Shown: one piece after another, positions 1 through 8,538 of the stretch
Position numbering within the stretch: the first letter of the stretch is position 1
Layout: each line of letters begins with the position of its first letter
Source: a virus
Direction: 5' to 3' (one strand)
IMG/VR virus record: IMGVR_UViG_3300027671_000001
Coordinates: 1-60,058 of that record
DNA: 60,058 nucleotides
Made by a program: the position numbers and the translations under genes
The notes under the pieces: model-generated
Databases searched by the model: none
Told to the model about the DNA's origin: nothing
What the model saw: the letters and a program-made list of their open reading frames with translations, nothing else

Positions 1-159
1 ATCCCGCTCGTCCCGGTCATCGGGGAAGAGACCATCATTGACGGGAAGCTCGACCGGAAGGGCCACACGCGGGCGATGAAGGACCCGCAGCGCATCTACA
101 ACTTCTGGACCTCTTCGGCCGTCGAGAACGTGGCGCTGCAGACCAAAACCCCCTGGATT
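1..159. repeat. Left copy of terminal overlap (circular join)
   Basis: Direct repeat of 59900-60058, 158 of 159 bases identical. The only difference is C at 33 against T at 59932, the third base of a Thr codon, so silent. It lies inside the portal gene and keeps the frame, so it marks a circular assembly or terminal redundancy rather than a gene duplication. Confidence 0.95.
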
Positions 160-1365
160 GCGCCTGCGGCTGCGATCGAATCCTATGAGATGTATTGGAA
201 CACGGCAAACCGAGTAAACCACAGCGTCCTGCCGTACAATGCTTGGGATGACGCGGGCAATCAGCTGCCTTCGCCTAGCCGTCCTGAGCCGCCTGCCATG
301 GCCCCGGCCTACATCACCGGAATGCAGATTGCAACGAATGAGCTTATGATGGTCTCGGGCCAGCATGAGCCTATGATGGGGGAGCCCTCGAACGAGCGTT
401 CTGGCAAAGCTCTGATGGAGCGCCAGAGAAAGGGTGACAATGCGACTTATCATTACATTGATAACCTTGCTGTCGCTATTCGCCATCTGGGAAAAATTAT
501 CCTAGACCTGATCCCCAAGGTCTACGACACCAAGCGGGTGCTCCGCATCCTGGCAATCGACGGCACCGACTACGAAATCGATATCGATCCGCAGGCGAAG
601 CAGTCCTACATCGAGCACCTTAACCACGACCAGGAGGTAGTCCAGCGCATCTTCAACCCGAATGTCGGGAAGTACGACGTGCAGGCAGATGTCGGTCCCG
701 CCTACGGAACACAACGGGAACAGATGTTTGAGGCCCTCACTACCCTGATCGCGCAAGCGCCCAACATGGCGAACCTCGTGGGCGATATCTGGATGCGCGC
801 CGCGGATTTCCCAGGTGCGGACGAGGCAGCGGAGCGCTTTAAGAGGATGCTCCCACCGCAGGCTCTCGGGAAAGGTCCTTCCCAGGCCGAGCAGCAGCTC
901 CAGCAACAGGTCCAAAACCTCACCAAGATGCTCACTCAGGCCCTCGATCAGAACACGATGGACAAGATCAAGCTCAAGGGCAAGGAGGAGATGCGGCAGA
1001 TTGATGCCTTTGAGGCGGACACGCACCGGCTTAAAATCCTGGCCGATCATGGTATCGACACAGGGACTCTGGCGGTGCTCCGCGCCCAGCTCATGCATGA
1101 CATGCAGCAGAACCAGATGGACCTTGTGCATAACGATGCACACAAGAACGCCGACCGGGTTGTCGCTGGCATGGGGACGAACGAGGATGGCAGTAGCGCC
1201 GAGGTACCCCAGGTGGGGAAAGAGGGAGAGCAAGCAGCGGAGCAGACGGAGCAAGGCGCGGCTCCCGGTGGTCCGCCTGTCCCCGGCGCACGCCAAGCCC
1301 GTGATGGCAAGTGGTACGTGCAAGACCCCTCCAGGCCAGGAAAGTTTGCTCGCGTAGGGGCATGA
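1..1365 (+). CDS. Portal protein, C-terminal part (continues from 58991-60058)
   Basis: This is the distal part of the portal (head-tail connector) subunit, the ring through which DNA is packaged and ejected. The frame is open from base 1 and joins the open frame that leaves the window at 60058. Closing the circle at the 159-base overlap gives 757 codons, close to the 725 residues of the P22 portal. The segment is helical and Gln-rich in its second half, with a coiled coil around residues 600-680, as in P22-type portals with a C-terminal barrel. The last 27 residues (GARQARDGKWYVQDPSRPGK core) recur at the end of the next gene. Stop at 1363-1365; the next ATG follows after one base. The family call is confident; the tag's role is unknown. 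Confidence 0.9.
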   Translation: MPLVPVIGEETIIDGKLDRKGHTRAMKDPQRIYNFWTSSAVENVALQTKTPWIAPAAAIESYEMYWNTANRVNHSVLPYNAWDDAGNQLPSPSRPEPPAMAPAYITGMQIATNELMMVSGQHEPMMGEPSNERSGKALMERQRKGDNATYHYIDNLAVAIRHLGKIILDLIPKVYDTKRVLRILAIDGTDYEIDIDPQAKQSYIEHLNHDQEVVQRIFNPNVGKYDVQADVGPAYGTQREQMFEALTTLIAQAPNMANLVGDIWMRAADFPGADEAAERFKRMLPPQALGKGPSQAEQQLQQQVQNLTKMLTQALDQNTMDKIKLKGKEEMRQIDAFEADTHRLKILADHGIDTGTLAVLRAQLMHDMQQNQMDLVHNDAHKNADRVVAGMGTNEDGSSAEVPQVGKEGEQAAEQTEQGAAPGGPPVPGARQARDGKWYVQDPSRPGKFARVGA

Positions 1366-1366
1366 G

Positions 1367-3679
1367 ATGGTTGAGCAGTACTCTCCCACCGACGCAGATC
1401 AGCAACTCCCGCCGGGGCTGTGGCAAGGACCTCCCGCGCCGAACCTACTCCAGGGCGTTGCCCCGATGGAGTCGCAGTATGGGGCCTCTCCGCCCATTCC
1501 GAGCAACAAGCTCACCGATGCCCTCGGGGAAGATCTCTGGGGCTTTGCCAGGGGAGCTGCAGGCGCTGGCCGCGACCTGCTCACTACTCCGGGGGACGTG
1601 TACGCTGGGAAGTATGATGTCCGTGACCTCCCCGAGGTCGCCCGCGACTATGCAGGGAACTGGGCCTCCACCGTCACCCCACTAAGCCGGGGCACCCCTG
1701 GCAAGCTTGGCATCTTCGGTGGAGAGTCGGCGGCCAATGCTGATCTGGGAACACTCAGCAAAGCTCTCAAGATGGAAACTGGGCATATTTCGCCCGCCGA
1801 GAAGAATGAGTTCACTTGGCTCCAGTCCCGCATAGATCGTAAAGCAGGACTCAGCCAAGGGGAGTGGGACAGGTATCACGAGCTTCGAGATAATGCTGAG
1901 CCTGCGCCTCCTATTGAGATTCACGCGAAAACTGGCTGGTACCGCGACGTAGATGACAACTGGAAGTTCGAGATTCCTGACACCGGGGCGAAGTGGAAGG
2001 ACGCCGCGAAAGAGGAAGGGATTGACGGGCCAAGGGTGCGTTTCAGCTACGCGAAAGATTATAAGCTTGGCGACGTGCTAGACCATCCTGCACTGTACGA
2101 GGCTTATCCAGACATTAAAGACATGCGGGTCGGCCCGAGCCACATGATGGCAGGCTGGGATGGCATCAATGGCAGCTATAGTAAAGAGCATGGCTTCAGG
2201 ATCACCAATGCGCGCGGCGATGCGCCCATGATGTCCACGCTACTGCACGAAATCCAGCATCACATTCAAGAGCAAGAAGGCTTCGCTACTGGCGGAAATA
2301 CAGCAGAGTTTCTTCCCAAAGGCTTCGATGAGGTGCAGAAAGCATCCAGGGATCGCGTGAGGGCGGTCCAGAAGCAGTTTACCGACAACCACATTAATCA
2401 GTTCACTGTTGCCAACGCAAGGCAGACTTTAGCAGAAGGAAGGAAGCTTTTTCCTTTTCAGCAAGACGCAATGGACCAGCTCGCGGCGAAGCCTGGACTG
2501 CTTGAAGAGTGGGATGCGGCTCACAGCGAGGCGGAGAAGCTGGACGCGACTGCCAAGGATGCTTTTAAGAAATACCAAACCCTCGCGGGAGAAACCGAGG
2601 CCAGGAATGTGCAGGAGCGCTGGGAGAATGGACCTTATCACGGTCATCCGCTGCGCACGACGGGGTACCCACAGGGAGAGCAGATTGTCAGGTATCATCT
2701 TCCAGGGGAATCCTCCTCGATAGATGCCTTCCATGGGTCGCCGCATGAGTTTGAGGGAGAGGCGGGCCACCCGCTAGGACGGTTCCGAGACGAGCGGATA
2801 GGCACCGGGGAAGGTAACCAGACTTACGGCCATGGCCATTATGCCGCGGAGATCCCTGACACCGCAGAGACATATCAGAAAGCTGGCGCGCGGAGTTCTC
2901 CCTCCGAGGGAAATCTCTACGATGTGAAAATCAAGCCGGATAAACATGAGCTGCTCGACCTAGATAAGAAGCTTTCCGAGCAGACTCCAGAAATCCAGGC
3001 CAAGCTTGCCAAGCTTCCCGAGCACTTCCAGCAAGCACTTGCCGATCATGCGGATAACTACGGGATGAACTCACCGCTCGATTCACCTGACGCTTCCACC
3101 GGCCACCAGTTCATCCGTGCTGCACAGCATTACAATGTCACTGACCACCCGGAAGAAATCTCCAAGATGCTTCACGAGGTTGGCATTCCGGGGAGTAAGT
3201 ACCTCGACCAGCAAAGCCGTGGCCGCGCTGTGCTCACTGTGAAAGATATCCAGCAATATGAAGCGGCGATCGCTGAACACCACAAGCAGATCGCCAGTGC
3301 GCAGGACGAGCTTGACCGGAATAAAAACAACCCGAACCTTCTCCCCGCCTTCTTTGAACGCCGACAGGATGTAATTGACTGGTCTAAGGGGCGGATCGCT
3401 GCCCACCAGCAGAAAATCGCCGACATGCGAGAGGGGAAGCACCTCACCCACAACTTCGTGATCTTCCACCCAGATAACATCAAGATCACCGGGAAGAACG
3501 GCGAAACCATCTCCCCAGTCGAACACAACCCCTTCCCGACTGATCTTACCCCTGTGGATCACGACCCCTTCGCACCGCCGGTGCATCCCAAGTACCCTGG
3601 GGCACGCCTTGCTCCCAATGGCCGCTGGTACACCCCTGACCCGGATCGTCCTGGTAAATGGCTGGAGCCTCCCCAATGA
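1367..3679 (+). CDS. Polyvalent protein: metallopeptidase-like and ADP-ribosyltransferase-like domains
   Basis: 770-residue multidomain protein translated right behind the portal. Around residues 210-320 is an LPD23-like segment with a zinc-peptidase-like HEIQH motif (residues 294-298) followed by Glu and Gly residues. From about residue 453 comes the signature FHGSPHEFEG, then IGTGEGNQTYGHGHY and, near 690-710, FVIFHPDNIKITGKNGE. This pattern is typical of the ADP-ribosyltransferase-like/LPD5 modules of polyvalent proteins, which phages and plasmids deliver into the host. The last 27 residues (PGARLAPNGRWYTPDPDRPG) closely match the portal C terminus, suggesting a shared docking tag. Position between portal and scaffold suggests a virion or injected protein. 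Catalytic activity is inferred; the domain assignment is moderately sure. Confidence 0.7.
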   Translation: MVEQYSPTDADQQLPPGLWQGPPAPNLLQGVAPMESQYGASPPIPSNKLTDALGEDLWGFARGAAGAGRDLLTTPGDVYAGKYDVRDLPEVARDYAGNWASTVTPLSRGTPGKLGIFGGESAANADLGTLSKALKMETGHISPAEKNEFTWLQSRIDRKAGLSQGEWDRYHELRDNAEPAPPIEIHAKTGWYRDVDDNWKFEIPDTGAKWKDAAKEEGIDGPRVRFSYAKDYKLGDVLDHPALYEAYPDIKDMRVGPSHMMAGWDGINGSYSKEHGFRITNARGDAPMMSTLLHEIQHHIQEQEGFATGGNTAEFLPKGFDEVQKASRDRVRAVQKQFTDNHINQFTVANARQTLAEGRKLFPFQQDAMDQLAAKPGLLEEWDAAHSEAEKLDATAKDAFKKYQTLAGETEARNVQERWENGPYHGHPLRTTGYPQGEQIVRYHLPGESSSIDAFHGSPHEFEGEAGHPLGRFRDERIGTGEGNQTYGHGHYAAEIPDTAETYQKAGARSSPSEGNLYDVKIKPDKHELLDLDKKLSEQTPEIQAKLAKLPEHFQQALADHADNYGMNSPLDSPDASTGHQFIRAAQHYNVTDHPEEISKMLHEVGIPGSKYLDQQSRGRAVLTVKDIQQYEAAIAEHHKQIASAQDELDRNKNNPNLLPAFFERRQDVIDWSKGRIAAHQQKIADMREGKHLTHNFVIFHPDNIKITGKNGETISPVEHNPFPTDLTPVDHDPFAPPVHPKYPGARLAPNGRWYTPDPDRPGKWLEPPQ

Positions 3680-4815
3680 TGCAGATGCCAAGGCCGAATT
3701 TGTTCCTCCCACCCATGGGCGCGGCACAGGGCGAGCCTAAGTCGGACCCTGCAAGCACGATGGACCTCAACCAGTCGCTTGGCCAGACCGGCATCCCAGC
3801 GGGGGCACTGCCGCAAAACTACGGCCAGTCCACTGGCTTCACTCCGGTTGACTTCAACCCCTTCGCACTGGAGGAGGTTGCTGCCCAGGGACATGGAGAG
3901 GACCGCTTTCTGGGCCACCTCTCCAAGAACGACGTTGTGTTCCCCTTCGAGTGGCGCACCCCCGAGATCAACGCCAAGCTCGAGGCCCTGCTCGGCAAGC
4001 ATCTCCCACGGTTTACTGTCGGCTCTCCCCACAACTCCATCAATGACCGGACGGGGCTACCGCAGTTCGACTCCGAAGGTGGCGGGGAAGGCCCTGGTGG
4101 AGAAGGCGGCGGTAATGGTCCTGGCATGGGCTCGGATGGCGGCGGTGGTGGGACGGGAGCCGGAACTGGTGGTGGCGGCGGGTTTGGTAGCGACAACTCC
4201 CAAGGTGGCACGCAGGGAGGTCCTGGTGGAATTGGCGCATCGCCGGAAGGTGCCGGTGCTGGACCTGGGCCGGGTGCTGGTGCTGCAGTCGGCGGCAACG
4301 ATCCGTCCGCTTCCAACCCCAACACCAATCAGGATACCCCATCTGTTGGAGTGAAGTCCTCCACTGCGGCGGAGGAGGGTGCCTCCACCACCGTCAGTAA
4401 CACGACTAGCAAAACCGGGCTTCCTGGCTTCTTCAACGATGCTAAAGTCGAGGCGCAGAGCCTTGCTACCGCCATTGCAAATGCGCTCGGAGTGACATCG
4501 GCCCAGGTTGGTAACTTCGCGAAGGGTGCTCTTACGGGGGCACTCACAGGTGGCCCGCTCGGTGCAGTCACCGGTGGCTTTACTGGGGTAGCCTCTGGAG
4601 AACTTGGCATTCCAGGAATTTCTGACGTGGTGGGTGCCATAGGTACGCATGGGACAGGGACACCGAGTTCCACCACAGCCGATAGCCAGGGCGGCGCTGG
4701 CGCAGGTAATCGCAGCAATAACCTGACCCTAAATCAGGATGTCTTCAATCGCCTGATGGGAGACCCCCGGTTCTCCAACCTACTTGGTGGCACTGGCACC
4801 CGAGGGAGCGCATAA
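3676..4815 (+). CDS. Glycine-rich putative structural protein
   Basis: 379 residues, not recognised. ATG at 3676 overlaps the TGA of the upstream gene (ATGATG junction), which is why this start is preferred to the in-frame ATG at 3658. Residues 1-130 are proline-rich and hold an ordered-looking block (LSKNDVVFPFEWRTPEINAK...). A very Gly-rich stretch follows (about 140-220), then a Thr/Ala/Gly-rich C terminus with a small hydrophobic GALTGGPLGAVTGGFTG segment. The composition suggests a flexible virion protein. It sits in the head-gene block between the polyvalent protein and Tad2-like gene. No enzyme motif seen. Confidence 0.75.
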   Translation: MMQMPRPNLFLPPMGAAQGEPKSDPASTMDLNQSLGQTGIPAGALPQNYGQSTGFTPVDFNPFALEEVAAQGHGEDRFLGHLSKNDVVFPFEWRTPEINAKLEALLGKHLPRFTVGSPHNSINDRTGLPQFDSEGGGEGPGGEGGGNGPGMGSDGGGGGTGAGTGGGGGFGSDNSQGGTQGGPGGIGASPEGAGAGPGPGAGAAVGGNDPSASNPNTNQDTPSVGVKSSTAAEEGASTTVSNTTSKTGLPGFFNDAKVEAQSLATAIANALGVTSAQVGNFAKGALTGALTGGPLGAVTGGFTGVASGELGIPGISDVVGAIGTHGTGTPSSTTADSQGGAGAGNRSNNLTLNQDVFNRLMGDPRFSNLLGGTGTRGSA

Positions 4816-4816
4816 C

Positions 4817-5140
4817 ATGGGCATACCTACCAGACCAAACAAATTCGGCTGGGTTCATCCGCTGGTCAAGGAGACCGCCGTGGGGTGCGCGGAGGCCCTT
4901 TACGAGCGCCTTGCTCAGGACAATAATTGGTACTCCCTCAATCGCAACCGGAAGCACTGGGTCGGTGATCGCTGGCGAGACCTTCTCCCCATTGCGCGGA
5001 CACACCTAGCGAAGCTCCTGTCAACCAACATGGAACCACGCTTGAAAGACGAGATAGCTGATGCTCTAATCAAGGACAATGAATTAAGGCTTGGGCGTAG
5101 TCGTGCCCAGGAAGTACGTATTCGAGGGATTAGACGCTGA
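4817..5140 (+). CDS. Small conserved-looking protein of unknown function
   Basis: 107 residues; start at 4817 just after the upstream stop, with a GAGGGAG ribosome site. The protein is basic and Trp/Arg-rich (GWVHPLVKETAVGCAEALYE near the N terminus, DRWRDLLPIARTHLAKLL in the middle) and probably helical. Its TGA overlaps the next ATG (TGATG at 5138-5142), so translation with the Tad2-like gene is probably coupled. It may assist DNA handling, but nothing in the sequence fixes a function. Confidence 0.7.
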   Translation: MGIPTRPNKFGWVHPLVKETAVGCAEALYERLAQDNNWYSLNRNRKHWVGDRWRDLLPIARTHLAKLLSTNMEPRLKDEIADALIKDNELRLGRSRAQEVRIRGIRR

Positions 5141-5436
5141 TGGGAGAGACAATCGGCTGGGCAGTTAAGCAGATGTGGGACGGACAGAAGGTCCGTCGTG
5201 CTGGCTGGAATGGTAAAGGCATGTTTATCGTGCTAATGCCTCGCCTCGAACTTCCCGCGTTCTCCACCTCTGATACCTCGCGTAAGGTCAACGATCGGAC
5301 TGCTAAGTGGATTGGCGAGGACACGCCACTTGACTGCCAGCCGTACATCGCTATGTTCACTGCACAGAAGCAATGGCAGCCGGGATGGCTCTGCTCCCAG
5401 GCTGATCTGCTTGCGGTCGATTGGGAGCTTGCCTGA
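5140..5436 (+). CDS. DUF2829 / Tad2-like anti-Thoeris protein
   Basis: 98 residues matching the DUF2829 pattern from end to end: GWAVKQMWDGQKVRRAGWNG, then KGMFIVLMP, then QPYIAMFTAQKQWQPGW, closing with CSQADLLAVDWEL. Members of this family include Tad2 (Thoeris anti-defence 2), which binds the cyclic ADP-ribose-type second messenger made by Thoeris ThsB and stops ThsA activation. The length and the conserved Trp-Asn-Gly-Lys and DLLAxDW motifs are intact. It is embedded in the late head-gene block with TGATG junctions on both sides, an unexpected place for an early-acting counter-defence, so some product could be packaged. The family call is strong; the ligand is inferred. Confidence 0.8.
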   Translation: MGETIGWAVKQMWDGQKVRRAGWNGKGMFIVLMPRLELPAFSTSDTSRKVNDRTAKWIGEDTPLDCQPYIAMFTAQKQWQPGWLCSQADLLAVDWELA

Positions 5437-6344
5437 TGCTTATCCGAAGCTGGAGTCCGGTGCATGAGGCAGAGGGAAAGGGCGGCGCAGCGTCCGCAGG
5501 CGACGGAAAGGAAGGCGAAGGAGAAGGCAAACCCGGCGAAGGTGAAGGAGAAGGCAAGCCTGGGGAAGGCGAACCAAAGCCCGGCGAAGGGGCACCCGAG
5601 CCCAAGCCAGCCGCCAAATCTGCTGATGCGCTCCCGGCCACACTAGAGGAGGCCATCGCCCAGATCGCCGAGCTTAAGGCTGCAGGCGGCACCGTCCCCA
5701 AGTGGGCAACCGATCGCATCGATACCCTGACCCGCTCCTGGCGGGAGACCGAGCGTGAGCGTGATGCGCTCAACACGCAAATTCGTCAGCTCAAGGAGGC
5801 CAAGCCTGGGACCTCCACTGGCATGTCAGAGGCCGATGTGCAGGCTCGTGCGCGGCAGATCGCTGCAGCAGATGCCTTCAACGAGGCCACCGGGAAGGTC
5901 CTCGCCGCCGGGCGGAAGGAGTTCCCGGATTTCGACACCTCCGTGCAGCACCTCCATAACATCTCCCCGATGATGGTGCAGACTCCCCAGGGCGCGATTC
6001 CCTCCATGCCCATTCCGTTCCTGGAGGCCTTGATCGAACTCGAAGCTCCGACCAAGGTCATCGCGGCGCTGGCGAAGACTGCCAACAATGATGAGGCTGC
6101 ACGGATCATGGCGCTTCCCCCGGCCAAGCAGGGCGTAGCCCTGGCACGCTTCGCGTCGGCGCTGGAAGATGCCCCGATCATCTCGAAAGCTCCGCCGCCT
6201 TCGGGCACTATCGTCACTGGCCGCGCTCGTGGAGCGCCGTCACTGTATGACGCGGGGACCAACAAGATCACGAAAGAAGAGTGGATGGAGCTGCGGACTA
6301 AGCAGGTTGCCGAGCGCCAGTCCAATTCACGCCGGAGGGCCTAG
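5436..6344 (+). CDS. Scaffolding protein
   Basis: 302 residues directly upstream of the coat gene, the usual scaffold position. The start at 5436 overlaps the previous stop (TGATG). The N terminus (residues 12-55) is a low-complexity acidic run of GEGEGKPGEGE-type repeats rich in Glu, Gly, Pro and Lys. A helical region follows (AIAQIAELKAAGG, RSWRETERERDALNTQIRQL), then a region of short helices and a basic C terminus (QVAERQSNSRRRA). Acidic disordered N terminus, coiled coil and basic C-terminal tip are the usual layout of phage scaffolds, whose basic end binds coat protein. Function inferred from layout and position. Confidence 0.8.
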   Translation: MLIRSWSPVHEAEGKGGAASAGDGKEGEGEGKPGEGEGEGKPGEGEPKPGEGAPEPKPAAKSADALPATLEEAIAQIAELKAAGGTVPKWATDRIDTLTRSWRETERERDALNTQIRQLKEAKPGTSTGMSEADVQARARQIAAADAFNEATGKVLAAGRKEFPDFDTSVQHLHNISPMMVQTPQGAIPSMPIPFLEALIELEAPTKVIAALAKTANNDEAARIMALPPAKQGVALARFASALEDAPIISKAPPPSGTIVTGRARGAPSLYDAGTNKITKEEWMELRTKQVAERQSNSRRRA

Positions 6345-6346
6345 CT

Positions 6347-6487
6347 ATGCCGCTGAAGAAGGGAAGTTCTCGCGCTACTGTCTCGAGTAATATCAAGACC
6401 GAGATGGCGGTGGGGAAGCCCCAGAAGCAAGCGGTGGCGATTGCCCTGTCCGAGTCCCGTCGTGGGAAGAAGAGGAAGAAGAAGTAG
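6347..6487 (+). CDS. Small basic DUF6496-like protein
   Basis: 46 residues: MPLKKGSSRATVSSNIKTEM, then AVGKPQKQAVAIALSESRRG and a Lys/Arg-rich end. It has a GGAGGG ribosome site 8 bases before the ATG. Short proteins with this NIKTEM...GKPQKQAVAIAL pattern are common next to phage capsid genes (DUF6496-like). The charge suggests nucleic-acid binding, but function is unknown. The gene is complete. Confidence 0.75.
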   Translation: MPLKKGSSRATVSSNIKTEMAVGKPQKQAVAIALSESRRGKKRKKK

Positions 6488-6497
6488 GGCGTAAGCC

Positions 6498-6518
6498 AAG
6501 GTCTTCTGAAGGGACCTT
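6498..6518 (+). terminator. Small hairpin between DUF6496-like and coat genes
   Basis: Inverted repeat AAGGTC (6498-6503) / GACCTT (6513-6518) with a 9-base loop in the 155-base gap before the coat gene. There is no U-run, so it is at most an attenuator or RNA-processing site. The rest of the gap shows no gene. Confidence 0.35.
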
Positions 6519-6642
6519 AAATCTTCTGCTTTGGACGCAAGCATAGGGTCTAGTCCAACCCCATCGCCTTCCACTGCCAAAGTTCTTTGGGTAGGCTCCA
6601 CGGTTTCCTCAACCAGGCGCATTGCGCCCATGGAGTCCAAAG

Positions 6643-7899
6643 ATGGCAAATACGCTTCTCACCATCAACATGATTACGCTGGAGGCGGTGAGACTCTTCA
6701 TCAACTCCAACGAATTCATCCAGTGCATCGATCGCCAGTACGACGACAGCTTTGCCCAAACCGGGGCGAAGATCGGTCAGACCCTGCGTATCCGTCTGCC
6801 CAACGACTTCACCGTCACCACCGGCGCGGCGCTGGCTGCACAGGACACGGCGGAGCAGAGCATCTCGTTGCCGTTGGCCACGCAGAAGCACGTCGATGTG
6901 AGCTACTCGACGGTTGACCGCACCATGTCGCTGGACTCGTTCTCCAAGCGTGTCCTGGCCCCGATGGTCAACAACCTCGGTGGCGCGGTTGCCGCAGACG
7001 TGATGACCGGTGTGGAAGCCGGAGTGAGCAACTTCACCGCTCAGACCGACCAGTCCGGTATCATCCTGAACCCCACGGCGGGTACCTGGCTGAACGCCGG
7101 CGCGATCCTGGACATTAAGTCCGCGCCGAGGAAGAACCGCAAGCTCATCCTCGACCCGTTGACGATGGCCCGGACTGTCACCTCCCTGTCCGGTCTCTTC
7201 AATCCCTCGAAGGCGATCGCAGGGCAGTACGAAAGCGGCCAGATGCAGGAGGCCCTTGGCTTTGACTGGTTCTCCGACCAGACGGTGCTCAAGCATACCA
7301 CCTCGGCCTATACCGGAACCGGCAACCCGGCGTTGATCGCCGGCACTGTGAACGGTGCGTCCCAGACCGGACTGGCCATCACCGTGAATGCGATTGCTGG
7401 TGGCTTTGCCGCTGGCGATATCATCTCCTTCGCGGGCGTGAATGCCGTCAACCGAGTGACCAAGCAGTCGAACGGGCAGCCCGCACAATTCGTCGTGACC
7501 GCCCTTGTCGCCGGCGGTGGCGTCTCGGTCCCGATCTATCCTGCGCTGATTCCCGGCACCGGTGGCTACAACCCGAACACCGGCGCTGGCGCTGTGCAGT
7601 ACCAGACGGTGGACGTGTCCCCGGCGAACTCGGCTTCGATCTCCGTCGTGACCCTCGCGGGCACCACCTACCGCAAGAACATCGCCTTCGCTCCTGAGGC
7701 GATCACGCTTGCCACGGCGGACCTGGAGACTCCCAGAGGCGTCCATGAGGTCGCTCGAGAAGAGTTCGACGGAGTGTCGATGCGTATGATCTCCGACTAC
7801 CTCATCGCAACCGACCAGATGGTTACGAGGCTTGACGTGCTCTATGGCTTCGTGTTCATCAGGCCTGAGTGGTGTGTGGCAGTCGGCGACGCGGTCTGA
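6643..7899 (+). CDS. Major capsid (coat) protein, P22 gp5-like
   Basis: 418 residues, close to the 430 of P22 coat protein. Start chosen at 6643 (MANTLLTI) with GGAG eight bases upstream; the in-frame ATG at 6622 lacks a better site. Blocks typical of the P22-type coat family are present: IGQTLRIRLPNDFTVTTGAA, then QDTAEQSISLPLATQKHVDV and SYSTVDRTMSLDSFSKRVLA in the N-terminal half. A Gly/Ala-rich central stretch (about 235-330) is probably the inserted I-domain, and the C-terminal part (EVAREEFDGVSMRMISDYLI) completes the HK97 fold. A strong hairpin follows the stop. Very likely the most abundant virion protein. Confidence 0.9.
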   Translation: MANTLLTINMITLEAVRLFINSNEFIQCIDRQYDDSFAQTGAKIGQTLRIRLPNDFTVTTGAALAAQDTAEQSISLPLATQKHVDVSYSTVDRTMSLDSFSKRVLAPMVNNLGGAVAADVMTGVEAGVSNFTAQTDQSGIILNPTAGTWLNAGAILDIKSAPRKNRKLILDPLTMARTVTSLSGLFNPSKAIAGQYESGQMQEALGFDWFSDQTVLKHTTSAYTGTGNPALIAGTVNGASQTGLAITVNAIAGGFAAGDIISFAGVNAVNRVTKQSNGQPAQFVVTALVAGGGVSVPIYPALIPGTGGYNPNTGAGAVQYQTVDVSPANSASISVVTLAGTTYRKNIAFAPEAITLATADLETPRGVHEVAREEFDGVSMRMISDYLIATDQMVTRLDVLYGFVFIRPEWCVAVGDAV

Positions 7900-7905
7900 G
7901 GCAAC

Positions 7906-7927
7906 GAGGGGGCGTAACAGCCCCCTC
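7906..7927 (+). terminator. Strong GC hairpin after the coat gene
   Basis: Perfect 8-bp stem GAGGGGGC/GCCCCCTC with loop GTAACA, six bases past the coat stop. No U-run follows. It could be a partial terminator or a 3'-end stabiliser that raises coat mRNA relative to downstream genes. Confidence 0.6.
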
Positions 7928-7944
7928 CAACTTAGGAGAACACC

Positions 7945-8223
7945 ATGACGAGGGAAGAGCAGCGGGCCAAGGTACTTGCCCAATTCGCCGAGGACCCGCA
8001 GGCGAGTCATCTGGCCAACCAGGCCCTTGATGAGATGTACGGGGCGATGGATCGGCTTCGTGCAATGGGGTCGCCACTGGAGGCGCAGGAGTCTGTCCCC
8101 GTCCCGGTGGAATACCCCAAGTGGGTTGATGGTGCCCTCTACGAGAGCGATGCTGCCTATAAGGCGGCTGCGACTCCGAAGGAGGAGCCCATCACGGACA
8201 AATCCTCCAAGTCGAAAGGTTAA
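7945..8223 (+). CDS. Small head-module protein
   Basis: 92 residues, with a good AGGAG site before ATG 7945. Predicted helical N-terminal half (MTREEQRAKVLAQFAEDPQA) and a Lys/Ser-rich tail. Contains VEYPKWV, a peptide repeated as CEYPKWVR in the next gene, suggesting the two share an ancestral motif or a partner. It lies between coat protein and the gp4-like adaptor. Function unknown, perhaps virion assembly. Confidence 0.7.
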   Translation: MTREEQRAKVLAQFAEDPQASHLANQALDEMYGAMDRLRAMGSPLEAQESVPVPVEYPKWVDGALYESDAAYKAAATPKEEPITDKSSKSKG

Positions 8224-8226
8224 GCC

Positions 8227-8538
8227 ATGGACTCCACCGCTGGAATGTATGCCTCCTTTAAGTTCCCGCCCTATAAGTTCTGCGAGTACCCCAAGTGGGT
8301 CAGAACGAAGAGCGGCGAGCAGGTCCTGGTCACTGATCGCCGGACCGAGATGGATGTGGAACTTGCTTCGCCTCCGGAGAAGGGTGAAGCAGAGGTCTCG
8401 GTCGCCGCGGAGCGAGACAAGCTTGCACGTGAGCTTTCTGCCGCTCATGCGGAACTCGCCGCGCTGCGGGCGGAACGCCAGATCCCTGGGGAAATCGAGC
8501 CCAAGGTCGGCCCGGTTGCCACGAAGAAGGTAGCCTAA
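8227..8538 (+). CDS. Small head-module protein with coiled coil
   Basis: 103 residues starting three bases after the previous stop. The N terminus (FKFPPYKFCEYPKWVRTKSG) shares EYPKWV with the preceding protein. The C-terminal half is a probable coiled coil (ERDKLARELSAAHAELAALR). Its TAA touches the next ATG. Function unknown; co-translated with the head-completion genes. Confidence 0.7.
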   Translation: MDSTAGMYASFKFPPYKFCEYPKWVRTKSGEQVLVTDRRTEMDVELASPPEKGEAEVSVAAERDKLARELSAAHAELAALRAERQIPGEIEPKVGPVATKKVA

